From: DAOTZU01 sp034433995
Lineage (GTDB): Bacteria; Chloroflexota; Anaerolineae; UBA1429
DNA: 10,356 bases
Assembly: GCA_034433995.1 (NCBI GenBank)
Contig: DAOTZU010000099.1
Location: 1-10,356 of the forward strand
Reading direction: 5' to 3'
The position numbers were made by a program, and so were the translations under genes. Below the pieces are notes generated by a model. That model saw nothing but the letters and a program-made list of their open reading frames with translations, had not been told where the DNA came from and ran no database searches. Positions 1 to 5,506 of the stretch are shown one piece after another (within the stretch, counting starts at the first letter, position 1; the number at the start of each line of letters is the position of its first letter).

Positions 1-294
1 CGCGCCCAGGGCCATCAGGCCGAGGGCGCCCAGGAACAGCGCCAATGCGCCGCGCACCACGCCCCGCCAGGCCGCCCGACGGCGCACTTGGGCCATCACC
101 ACCGGCACAAATCCGGCCGAGGGCGCCAAGAGGGGGGCGCCGGCCAAGAGGCCATCCACCCGCTGCAAGAGGGCTTCCTCGGCGCGACAGGCAGGGCAGC
201 CCGCCAGATGTTCTTGCACCCCTCGTTCCTCCGCCGGCGGCAAGGAGCGATCCAGGCGCAGCGACATCAGTTCAGAGACCTGCTGACACTGCAT
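1..294 (-). CDS. Zinc-finger anti-sigma factor, N-terminal part (gene runs off the left edge)
   Basis: The 98 visible codons have no stop, so the gene is partial at the window edge. The N-terminus carries a zf-HC2-like zinc-binding pattern: Cys3, then His29-x3-Cys33-x2-Cys36 (HLAGCPAC). This is typical of anti-sigma factors that hold ECF sigma factors inactive at the membrane. A hydrophobic segment begins near residue 80 and fits a transmembrane helix, so the visible part would be the cytoplasmic anti-sigma domain plus the start of the membrane anchor. The ATG at 294 lies inside the end of the sigma gene (23-bp overlap) with an AAGGAGA-type ribosome site upstream, suggesting translational coupling. 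Known for the family: the zinc-finger domain binds sigma regions 2 and 4 and releases them on a signal. The signal-sensing domain, if any, is outside the window. Confidence 0.85.
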   Translation of the reverse strand, partial: MQCQQVSELMSLRLDRSLPPAEERGVQEHLAGCPACRAEEALLQRVDGLLAGAPLLAPSAGFVPVVMAQVRRRAAWRGVVRGALALFLGALGLMALGA

Positions 295-913
295 GTTCGC
301 TGAATCTCCTTCCCTCAGAGTTCGTCTCCTGCTGCAGCGCTGCCTCCGCGCTCAACTTTTCGCCCATCACCTGGCGCGCCCGGTGCAAACGGGATTTGAC
401 CGCGCTTTCCGTCGTCTGGGTGATCTGGGCGATCTCCTCATAAGAGAGGTCATGCCAATAGCGCAAAATGATCACCAGGCGGTAATCCGCCGGCAGCTCC
501 CCTAGCAACCGCTGGATGAGGGCGCTCTGCTCCTGCCGCAGGGCCTGTTCTTCGGGCTTGAGCTTGCCATCGGGGAGCCAACGCCCCGAGTTCAGCTCCT
601 CCAAAGACACAGGATCCTTGCCGCGCCGCCGACGCAGGCGATCGATGCAATAATGCGAGGCGATGGCGAGAATCCAAGAGGAGAATTTGCGCTGCGGATC
701 GCAGGTGTGGAGACGGGTGTAGGCGCGCAGAAAGGTCTCCTGGGCCGCGTCCTCAGCCTCGCTGGGGTTGCCCAACATGCGGTAGGCGAGGTTAAAGACG
801 GCGAGCTGATAGGCCTCCACCAGTTTGGCGAACGCCTGTTGATCTCCCTGCTGGGCCTGCAACAGCCACTCCTTTTCTTGCTCGGCGTGTTCCGTCGGCA
901 AAAGGACTCCCAT
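272..913 (-). CDS. ECF-type RNA polymerase sigma factor (RpoE/SigW-like)
   Basis: A 213-residue sigma factor that directs RNA polymerase to a stress or envelope regulon. Sigma region 2 spans about residues 30-97, with the acidic 2.2 helix (SEAEDAAQETFLRAY, 51-65) and the DNA-melting and -10 recognition part (FSSWILAIASHYCIDRLRR, 77-95). A linker is followed by sigma region 4 (about 130-185), whose helix-turn-helix reads LSYEEIAQ...ESAVKSRLHRAR (156-180) and would read the -35. Length is normal for the group. I chose the ATG at 913 rather than an in-frame start near 1117, because residues before it look like non-coding translation and would overlap the upstream gene. A GGGTGGTG purine stretch precedes the start. 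The neighbouring anti-sigma gene overlaps its 3' end, the usual sigma/anti-sigma operon. The exact ECF subgroup and regulon cannot be told from sequence alone. Confidence 0.93.
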   Translation of the reverse strand: MGVLLPTEHAEQEKEWLLQAQQGDQQAFAKLVEAYQLAVFNLAYRMLGNPSEAEDAAQETFLRAYTRLHTCDPQRKFSSWILAIASHYCIDRLRRRRGKDPVSLEELNSGRWLPDGKLKPEEQALRQEQSALIQRLLGELPADYRLVIILRYWHDLSYEEIAQITQTTESAVKSRLHRARQVMGEKLSAEAALQQETNSEGRRFSEHAVSAGL

Positions 914-940
914 CGCTACACCACCCGTCACCCTGCTCTC

Positions 941-967
941 TATACGTCTCGGCGGTGTGCAGGTTGC
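941..967 (-). promoter_or_regulatory. Candidate ECF-type promoter of the sigma/anti-sigma operon
   Basis: Read on the minus strand, GCAAC (967-963) is followed by exactly 16 bases and then CGTA (946-943, extended CGTATA). This resembles the AAC-N16-CGTA architecture known for SigW-type ECF promoters. Transcription would start near 935, about 20 nt before the sigma start codon. This suggests autoregulation, but it rests on pattern match only. Confidence 0.4.
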
Positions 968-1019
968 GTGCCGCAGAGAGCTGCCGCCGGTGCGCTGGGG
1001 ATGCGGCGGCATGCCACAA

Positions 1020-1055
1020 GGGCCAGTGGCCCAGCACCACGGGCAATCTTTGCCC
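1020..1055 (-). terminator. Hairpins just after the phosphoesterase stop, possible weak terminator
   Basis: Directly behind the stop codon lies a perfect 6-bp stem with a 3-nt loop (GGGCAA/TTGCCC, 1041-1055), then a second dyad GGGCC-AGT-GGCCC (1020-1032). No T tract follows, so this is not a canonical intrinsic terminator. It may only slow readthrough or protect the mRNA end. Confidence 0.3.
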
Positions 1056-1562
1056 TCACCTGGGGCGCGTTCGGCCTTCCAGTTCCACGATGTGGGCCTG
1101 GTGCAGGGCGCTATCATAGATGGCGCAACTGCTCACCCCAAAGCGCCCCATCACCTCGCCGGGGTTGACCAATAACGTCTGGCGCACCGTCGTCACCTGG
1201 CGCTGGTGATTATGGCCGTGGCACACCAGATCATAGGCCCCGCTCTGGGCCAGCGCCTTGGCCAACTGCGGATAATGGGTCAGGGCGATGCTGCGCCCGC
1301 CCAACTCCAGCTCGGCGAAATCGCCATGCAGGGTGATATTCCCGGCCTTATCCGCCGTGCGCGCCAGGAGCAACTTGTCGCCATCGTTGTTGCCCCAGAC
1401 CACATGGATCGGTCCAGAGAACCCCTCGGCGATGGCCGCCAAGGTAAAGGGCGCGCAGAGATCGCCCAGGCACAAGAGCGCCTCGCAATCGCGCAGGCGC
1501 TCCAACACATCCTTGAGGGCCCAAATGTTATCGTGAATATCCGAGATGATGGCGATGCGCAT
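1056..1562 (-). CDS. YfcE/MJ0936-like metallophosphoesterase
   Basis: A 168-residue cytoplasmic calcineurin-like metallophosphoesterase of the small YfcE class. Members hydrolyse phosphodiesters with a two-metal centre; the physiological substrate is usually unknown. All family motifs are present in order: D-x-H-D at 8-11 (SDIHDN), GDL at 33-35, GNND at 57-60, a metal-binding His in THYP (His96), and GHNH at 116-119 followed by NPGE (133-136). Length matches the family, so the gene looks intact. The ATG at 1562 has a strong AGGAGG ribosome site 5 nt upstream. It precedes the sigma operon on the same strand, with a 142-bp gap containing its own hairpins and a separate candidate ECF promoter, so it is probably a separate unit. 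Its promoter is predicted at 1687-1714, giving a leader of about 117 nt. An 8-bp-arm inverted repeat (GCCAGCGG at 1594-1601, CCGCTGGC at 1621-1628) could fold in that leader. Confidence 0.93.
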   Translation of the reverse strand: MRIAIISDIHDNIWALKDVLERLRDCEALLCLGDLCAPFTLAAIAEGFSGPIHVVWGNNDGDKLLLARTADKAGNITLHGDFAELELGGRSIALTHYPQLAKALAQSGAYDLVCHGHNHQRQVTTVRQTLLVNPGEVMGRFGVSSCAIYDSALHQAHIVELEGRTRPR

Positions 1563-1686
1563 GGGAACCTCCTGGAATAGCCTGTAGCCGTCAGCCAGCG
1601 GCCCTCAGCATGTCCCGCCACCGCTGGCGCACAGAGGTGACCGCCGAAATCCTTTCGCCCCTGAGGGCCTCCCCTCCAGCGAGCTT

Positions 1687-1714
1687 ATTATGGCTGTTCG
1701 CCCAGGGGCGTCAA
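1687..1714 (-). promoter_or_regulatory. Sigma70-type promoter for the phosphoesterase
   Basis: On the minus strand, TTGACG (1714-1709), a 16-bp spacer and CATAAT (1692-1687), each 5 of 6 to consensus. Expected start near 1680. The -35 begins 13 bp from the end of the mobile element at 1728. Confidence 0.5.
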
Positions 1715-1727
1715 ACTTGCTCACCCA

Positions 1728-1867
1728 GAGGGTGTTGAAAAAAGGCTTGTAGACGCCTTGCCCGCCGTCGGATGGAATCCGACGGCTCTGCTTGCCAAGC
1801 CCGCGGCGCGGGCTTACCATCCCCAGACGTCGGTTTCTAACCGACGGACGCATTTCTCGACACCCTC
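1728..1867 (+). mobile_element. MITE-like non-autonomous element, long copy (A), with 8-bp target duplication
   Basis: A 140-bp non-coding element. Its ends form imperfect inverted repeats: left GAGGGTGTTGAAAAAA, right (read inward) GAGGGTGTCGAGAAAT, 13 of 16 identical. It is flanked by a perfect 8-bp direct repeat CTCACCCA at 1720-1727 and 1868-1875, the footprint of transposase-mediated insertion. Inside are three perfect hairpins, each with a 3-nt loop: stems at 1764-1773/1777-1786, 1797-1804/1808-1815 and 1828-1835/1839-1846. There is no credible reading frame, so it must rely on a transposase elsewhere. A shorter relative lies at 8932-9009 in reverse orientation. The parent transposon family cannot be named from this window; several IS families make 8-bp duplications. 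It fills much of the 439-bp gene-free stretch 1563-2001. The rest of that stretch holds the phosphoesterase leader and promoter and the manA promoter. Confidence 0.85.
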
Positions 1868-1931
1868 CTCACCCAGGACCGGCTCAAAAAGTGGAAACAC
1901 AAAGCCGCTGGTGGGGAACTGCTAGCATGGT

Positions 1932-1960
1932 TTGCCATTAGATTGCTATGCACATATCAT
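1932..1960 (+). promoter_or_regulatory. Sigma70-type promoter for manA
   Basis: TTGCCA (1932-1937), a 17-bp spacer and TATCAT (1955-1960), each 5 of 6 to consensus, in a locally A+T-rich patch. Expected start near 1967, leaving a leader of about 35 nt that contains the manA ribosome site. Confidence 0.7.
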
Positions 1961-2001
1961 AGGCATGGAACCACGCACATCAATCCCAGGAGGAGCTACC
2001 T

Positions 2002-3012
2002 TTGCGACAAGACCTTTACCCCCTCACCTTCATCCCCGTCTTCCGCGATTATCTGTGGGGTGGGCGCAACCTGGAAGCCCTCTACGGGCGCGCGCTGCCG
2101 CCGGGGATCGTGGCCGAAAGCTGGGAGATCTCTGGCCATCCCTCCTCGCCCACGGTGGTGGAGGCGGGCTATTGGCGCGGGCGCGCTTTGCCGGAGGTTT
2201 TGGCGGCCCTGGGCGAAGAATTGGTGGGCCGGAACAACCGCGCGATGCTGGCCCGAGGCCGCTTTCCCCTCTTGGTCAAGCTGTTGGATGCCAACGCGCC
2301 CCTCTCTGTGCAGGTGCACCCCGATGACGCCTACGCCCAAGCCCATGAGGGCGGCGAGCCGGGCAAGACCGAGTTGTGGTACGTGCTCCACGCCAAGCCC
2401 GGCGCAGCGTTGATCTATGGCCTGGCCCAGGAGGTTACCCGCGAGGCCTTCCTCGCCGCCTTGCAAGCGGGCAACTTGGAGCGCTATCTGCAGCGCCTCC
2501 CCGTGGCCGCCGGCGACGCCATTTTTATCGCCGCCGGCACAGTACACGCCCTTTTGGCGGGGATCGTGGTGGCCGAGATCCAGCAGAACTCGGATACGAC
2601 GTACCGCGTCTACGACTGGGGTCGCTTGGGGGCCGATGGCAAGCCGCGCCCGCTACACGTGGACAAGGCCCTGGAGGTGATCAACTTGCACCAGGTCGCG
2701 CCGGGCAAGGTTGCGCCGGCGGTCATCGAGGCGCGAGAGAACCTCCGGCGCGCGCTCCTGGCGCGCTGCCCGCAATTCACCGTGGAGCGTGTGGAGCTGG
2801 CGGCAGGCGGCGAGTTCGCCGGGCGCTGTGAGGGCGCCACCTTTGAAATCTGGGGTTGCGTGGCGGGGCGCGGCACGCTCCATTGGGCCGGGGCGCCGGT
2901 GGCGCTGCCGGCGGTGCGGTTCGTGTTGCTGCCCGCCATGATGGGAGAGTACGCCGTGCGGGCAGAGGAGGCCAGCACCTTCCTCAGGGCTTACGTGGAG
3001 GCGGAAAGGTAA
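2002..3012 (+). CDS. manA: Mannose-6-phosphate isomerase, class I (type I PMI)
   Basis: A 336-residue cytoplasmic zinc enzyme that interconverts mannose 6-phosphate and fructose 6-phosphate, linking glycolysis to GDP-mannose supply. Family landmarks: the start of the cupin fold (LYPLTFIPVFRDYLWGG), zinc ligands in VQVHPDD (Gln104, His106), Glu124 in GKTELWY and His182 in GTVHAL, and the catalytic arginine in TYRVYDWGR (Arg202). Length fits the short Bacillus-type form rather than the ~390-residue E. coli type. The start is TTG at 2002, supported by AGGAGG at 1988-1993 with an 8-nt spacer; no ATG fits as well. It has its own promoter and converges on the minus-strand membrane protein gene, 40 bp away. 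Its partner enzymes (phosphomannomutase, GDP-mannose pyrophosphorylase) are not in the window. Function is secure at family level. Confidence 0.95.
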   Translation: MRQDLYPLTFIPVFRDYLWGGRNLEALYGRALPPGIVAESWEISGHPSSPTVVEAGYWRGRALPEVLAALGEELVGRNNRAMLARGRFPLLVKLLDANAPLSVQVHPDDAYAQAHEGGEPGKTELWYVLHAKPGAALIYGLAQEVTREAFLAALQAGNLERYLQRLPVAAGDAIFIAAGTVHALLAGIVVAEIQQNSDTTYRVYDWGRLGADGKPRPLHVDKALEVINLHQVAPGKVAPAVIEARENLRRALLARCPQFTVERVELAAGGEFAGRCEGATFEIWGCVAGRGTLHWAGAPVALPAVRFVLLPAMMGEYAVRAEEASTFLRAYVEAER

Positions 3013-3027
3013 GCAAGGCGCACACGG

Positions 3028-3054
3028 GAGGCGCATCCACGCGCTCCGCGCCTC
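3028..3054. terminator. Dyad between convergent genes, possible bidirectional terminator
   Basis: GAGGCGC (3028-3034) pairs with GCGCCTC (3048-3054) across a 13-nt loop, in the 40-bp gap between the manA stop and the end of the opposing gene. There is no T tract on either side, so the terminator role is weak inference from position. Confidence 0.25.
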
Positions 3055-3490
3055 AAGCGCGGGCCAAGCCCATGGCTGCGCGGACGAGGCCATAGACTAC
3101 CATGACGAGGATGAGGGAGCCGATGATCTTGTCGGCGATGACCACCCAGAGGGCCAGCGCCCCGAATATCAGCAGCTCCGCCAGCCCGCCCAACATCAGG
3201 AGCACGGGAAAGGCCTCCGGCCGGCGGGCCCGGATCAGCTCCTTGATCTCGGCGAAGGACAAGCTCACCTCGTAGGAGGCGCGCACCTCCCGTCCGCGCA
3301 AAAGCTGCCCCAGAGGGATGTAGCCCCTCTCCCCTTGGCCGGCCAAGCTCTCCCCGCCCTCCTCCGCTCCGCTGTGCTGCCGACGGCCGCGGAAGAAAAA
3401 GAGCCAGAGGACGCCGGCGCCCAAATCCAAGGCGCCCATAACCGCCAGCGCGATGAAAACGGGCAACATCCTCTGGAGCACTCCTTTCAT
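3053..3490 (-). CDS. Small membrane protein of unknown function, three predicted helices
   Basis: A 145-residue protein I do not recognise. Three hydrophobic segments are visible: about 9-33, 94-118 and 122-141. Between the first and second lies a ~60-residue polar stretch (about 34-93) rich in Arg, Glu and Gly. The last two helices are separated by only a short ADK turn and would form a hairpin. There are no catalytic-looking motifs. The gene begins 12 bp after the stop of the upstream zinc dehydrogenase gene, so the two are probably co-transcribed; whether they work together is unknown. The start at 3490 has only a weak purine stretch before it. An alternative ATG seven codons downstream has GGAG 11 nt upstream and would trim the N-terminus without affecting the first helix. 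It ends convergently with manA. Confidence 0.75.
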   Translation of the reverse strand: MKGVLQRMLPVFIALAVMGALDLGAGVLWLFFFRGRRQHSGAEEGGESLAGQGERGYIPLGQLLRGREVRASYEVSLSFAEIKELIRARRPEAFPVLLMLGGLAELLIFGALALWVVIADKIIGSLILVMVVYGLVRAAMGLARA

Positions 3491-3502
3491 CCTCGCTGGG
3501 CC

Positions 3503-4537
3503 TCAGTCAAAGACAAACACCGTGCGGAAATTGCCCTCCACGCCGCGGTAAAGGCGGTCAAAGATGGCCTGGCCATCCTCGATGCGCGCCGTCTCGCTGA
3601 TCAGCGGGTCCACCACGATCCTCCCCGAGGCGACCAGCTCCACGCAGGCAGCATATTCCCCGTTGGAGGCGCATACGCCATAAAGATTGAGCTCGCGGCT
3701 GACGATATCCTGCAACCCCAGCTCCACCCGCGGGGCCACGTTGCCGATGAGGGTCAAGGCGCCCCCCTTGCGGGTGATGGCCAGGGCCAGGTCCAAAGTC
3801 GCTTGGATGCCCACAGCCTCCAACACGGCGTCGGCGCCCTCCGGGCCGGTGGCGGCGCGCAGTTGGGCCAAAAGGTCAGGGGCATCGGCCCGCAGGCATA
3901 CATCGGCGCCAAAGCGCCGGGCCAGCTCCAGCCGCGCCGGCGAGAGATCGGTGACGACGACCTTGCCCGCGCCCTTGAGACGGATGGCCTGGAGCGCCGT
4001 AAGGCCCACGCCCCCCGCGCCGATGAGGACCACGGTGTCGTTCAGCTTGAGGGGGGTGCGGTTGGCGGCGTGGACGCCGACGGCCACCGTCTCGATCAGA
4101 GCAGCCTGGGTGAAGGAGACGCTCGCGGGCAAGCGGGTGGCGATCCAATGGGGCACCACCACATACTCGGCCATGGCCCCGTGGCGGCGGTAGGTCCCCT
4201 CCGAGACCCCCACCACCTGGCGGTTGGCGCACAGGTTCCATTGGCCCCGCAAGCAGTAGGCGCAGCGACGGCAATAGACAGTGGAATCAAAGCCCACCCT
4301 ATCGCCGGGGGCGAAATCGGTGACTTGGGCCCCCACCGCCTCCACCACGCCGGCGGCCTCGTGCCCCATGATGATGGGCGGCTGGCGGCGGCCCGTCTTG
4401 CCGGTATACCCTTTCACGTCCGAGCCGCAGATGGCGCAGGCCTTGACCCGGATAAGCAGGTCCTCCGGGCCATAATCGGGAATCGGCCAATCCTGCAACT
4501 CCATCACGTAAGGCGCGGTGTGTACCAGAGCTTTCAT
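3503..4537 (-). CDS. Zinc-dependent medium-chain alcohol/polyol dehydrogenase
   Basis: A 344-residue MDR-superfamily oxidoreductase resembling sorbitol (L-iditol), galactitol-1-phosphate and threonine dehydrogenases. It would oxidise a polyol or secondary alcohol with NAD(P)+. Catalytic zinc ligands are seen at Cys37 (ICGSD) and His59-Glu60 (GHEAAG), with Glu149 nearby. The structural zinc lobe has Cys89, Cys92, Cys95 and Cys103, all present. The Rossmann motif GAGGVGL is at 173-179, and Asp197 at the end of the second strand favours NAD over NADP. The ATG at 4537 is preceded by GAGGGGGC; an in-frame extension to about 4831 would run through the promoter and the next gene and is rejected. The substrate cannot be fixed from sequence, and no sugar kinase or transporter lies nearby. 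It is probably transcribed with the small membrane protein gene 12 bp downstream. Confidence 0.92.
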   Translation of the reverse strand: MKALVHTAPYVMELQDWPIPDYGPEDLLIRVKACAICGSDVKGYTGKTGRRQPPIIMGHEAAGVVEAVGAQVTDFAPGDRVGFDSTVYCRRCAYCLRGQWNLCANRQVVGVSEGTYRRHGAMAEYVVVPHWIATRLPASVSFTQAALIETVAVGVHAANRTPLKLNDTVVLIGAGGVGLTALQAIRLKGAGKVVVTDLSPARLELARRFGADVCLRADAPDLLAQLRAATGPEGADAVLEAVGIQATLDLALAITRKGGALTLIGNVAPRVELGLQDIVSRELNLYGVCASNGEYAACVELVASGRIVVDPLISETARIEDGQAIFDRLYRGVEGNFRTVFVFD

Positions 4538-4564
4538 CTTTGCCCCCTCGGTTGGTCTGTGCAG

Positions 4565-4593
4565 ATTATGGCGCCGGGCGGACAGGTTGTCAA
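4565..4593 (-). promoter_or_regulatory. Sigma70-type promoter for the zinc dehydrogenase operon
   Basis: On the minus strand, perfect TTGACA (4593-4588), a 17-bp spacer and CATAAT (4570-4565, 5 of 6). Expected start near 4558, a leader of about 20 nt with the GAGGGGGC ribosome site. It separates this unit from the DUF486 gene 85 bp upstream. Confidence 0.7.
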
Positions 4594-4622
4594 CCGCAGC
4601 GCGCCATGGCCCGCGGAGGGGC

Positions 4623-4952
4623 TTACCACTTCTTGAAGATGAAAAAGGCCGCCCCGATGATAAAGACAAACCCGACCAGATAATTCCAGCGGAAACTCTC
4701 TTTGAGATAGAGCACTGAAAACACGCTGAACACCACCAGGGTGATGATCTCCTGGATGGTCTTGAGCTGGGCCGCCGTGAACTGGCCGTGACCCAGGCGG
4801 TTGGCCGGCACCTGGAAACAATATTCCACAAAGGCGATGAGCCAGCTCACCAAGATCACCTTCCACAGGGGCGCATCCTTGTATTTAAGATGGCCATACC
4901 AAGCGGTAGTCATAAAGATGTTGGAGATGAGCAAGAGAGCGACAGTTTTCAT
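4623..4952 (-). CDS. DUF486 (DMT_6) small four-helix membrane protein
   Basis: A 109-residue inner-membrane protein of the DUF486 family (Pfam DMT_6, drug/metabolite transporter superfamily), matching the family's usual length. Four helices are visible: about 3-19, 29-47, 62-83 and 89-106. Strongly conserved family stretches are present: SNIFMTTAWYGHLK near the start, FVEYCFQVPANRLGHGQF (41-58), AQLKTIQEIITLVVF (61-75) and the C-terminal FKKW. The transported substrate is not known for the family. Small four-helix DMT proteins often act as dimers, which is inference here. I chose the ATG at 4952 because the conserved family N-terminus begins there; the upstream in-frame extension covers the promoter. 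A GGGGTG stretch serves as a modest ribosome site. It is monocistronic: its own promoter upstream, and a separate promoter for the next gene downstream. Confidence 0.93.
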   Translation of the reverse strand: MKTVALLLISNIFMTTAWYGHLKYKDAPLWKVILVSWLIAFVEYCFQVPANRLGHGQFTAAQLKTIQEIITLVVFSVFSVLYLKESFRWNYLVGFVFIIGAAFFIFKKW

Positions 4953-4990
4953 GCTAGCACCCCGCACAGGAGATTGGGCAAACGGCCCAC

Positions 4991-5018
4991 ATCTTAGGCC
5001 GGGGGCGAAGCTTGTCAA
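4991..5018 (-). promoter_or_regulatory. Candidate sigma70 promoter for the DUF486 gene
   Basis: On the minus strand, perfect TTGACA (5018-5013), a 16-bp spacer and TAAGAT (4996-4991, 4 of 6). It lies just past the hsp20 terminator on the same strand, consistent with a new transcription unit. Confidence 0.5.
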
Positions 5019-5032
5019 ATCGGCCAAAGCAG

Positions 5033-5070
5033 AAAAAAAAGACCGGTTGAGGTTGGCACCTCAACCGGTC
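5033..5070 (-). terminator. Rho-independent terminator of hsp20
   Basis: A perfect 13-bp stem (5041-5053 with 5058-5070) and a 4-nt loop, followed on the minus strand by eight T residues (5040-5033). It lies 37 bp past the hsp20 stop. It is the only canonical intrinsic terminator in the window. Confidence 0.93.
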
Positions 5071-5107
5071 AGGCTAGCGTAACAGCCACCGACGGCTCTT
5101 GCCCCGC

Positions 5108-5404
5108 TCAACGGACGGGGATCGTCACCGCATCCTCCATCAGATCCTTGAAAGGCACCTCAATCCTCAGCAGCCCATCCTGATACGTGGCCTCTGCCTG
5201 CTGATGCTTCACCGGGCAGCAGAAGGACAATGTGGTCACATATTCCAGATCATCCCGAGGCGCCGAAAGCGTGAGGCTATCTTCATGCATCTTCAGGCGG
5301 ATGTTCTCCCGCTTGACGCCAGGTAGTGAGATCTCGATGGTCAAACGGGTGTGATCATCATCCGTATAGGAGCACACCTCCGGAGCAACCTTGATCCGTT
5401 CCAT
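5108..5404 (-). CDS. Hsp20/alpha-crystallin small heat-shock protein, compact form
   Basis: A 98-residue ATP-independent holdase chaperone that binds unfolding proteins under stress. The alpha-crystallin core is recognisable: the first strands (TRLTIEISLPGVKRENI, 19-35), the middle region (LKMHEDSLTLSAPR, 37-50) and the signature ATYQDGLLRIEVPF (72-85). A C-terminal TIPV (Ile95-x-Val97) may serve as the I-x-I/V oligomer-bridging motif. The protein is short: family members are commonly around 140 residues, and this one lacks most of the variable N-terminal arm. Two adjacent cysteines (Cys62, Cys63) are unusual in the core. The ATG at 5404 has a near-perfect AAGGAGGT site 8 nt upstream. It has a strong promoter, a dyad at the transcript start and a strong terminator, so it is a single-gene unit. 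An Hsp20/CS-fold relative is an alternative description. Confidence 0.88.
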   Translation of the reverse strand: MERIKVAPEVCSYTDDDHTRLTIEISLPGVKRENIRLKMHEDSLTLSAPRDDLEYVTTLSFCCPVKHQQAEATYQDGLLRIEVPFKDLMEDAVTIPVR

Positions 5405-5431
5405 TGTCTCATACCTCCTTATGATCCAACA

Positions 5432-5450
5432 GACCCTGATCTATCAGGTC
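5432..5450 (-). promoter_or_regulatory. Inverted repeat at the start of the hsp20 transcript (operator or leader hairpin)
   Basis: On the minus strand, CCTGAT-AG-ATCAGG forms a perfect dyad, extendable to GACC...GGGTC with one bulged G. The predicted transcript start (about 5450) falls at its first base. It could be a repressor operator or a 5' hairpin in the mRNA. It is not the CIRCE or HAIR consensus. Confidence 0.4.
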
Positions 5451-5456
5451 GCCCCA

Positions 5457-5485
5457 AGTATAGCATATATTCTTGATTTTGTCAA
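5457..5485 (-). promoter_or_regulatory. Strong sigma70-type promoter for hsp20
   Basis: On the minus strand, perfect TTGACA (5485-5480), a 17-bp A+T-rich spacer and TATACT (5462-5457, 5 of 6). This is the best promoter by consensus in the window. It drives only hsp20. Confidence 0.82.
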
Positions 5486-5506
5486 TACAGAAATGATAGA
5501 ATTGAT

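Noticed and set aside
914..1117. N-terminal extension of the sigma factor up to 1117
   Set aside because: The extension has no sigma-like sequence, overlaps the phosphoesterase end and covers the candidate promoter; the protein is full length from 913.
1605..1853. Short open frame through the mobile element
   Set aside because: It crosses the element boundary and its hairpins, has no ribosome site or recognisable domain, and disappears in the short copy.
3335..4636. Long open frame on the plus strand across the zinc dehydrogenase (433 codons)
   Set aside because: It mirrors the codon pattern of the dehydrogenase, whose zinc and Rossmann motifs are all intact on the minus strand, and it spans several gene boundaries.
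5432..5450. CIRCE element for HrcA control of hsp20
   Set aside because: The dyad has 6-bp arms and a 2-nt centre, not the 9-bp arms and 9-bp spacer of CIRCE, and the sequence does not match.
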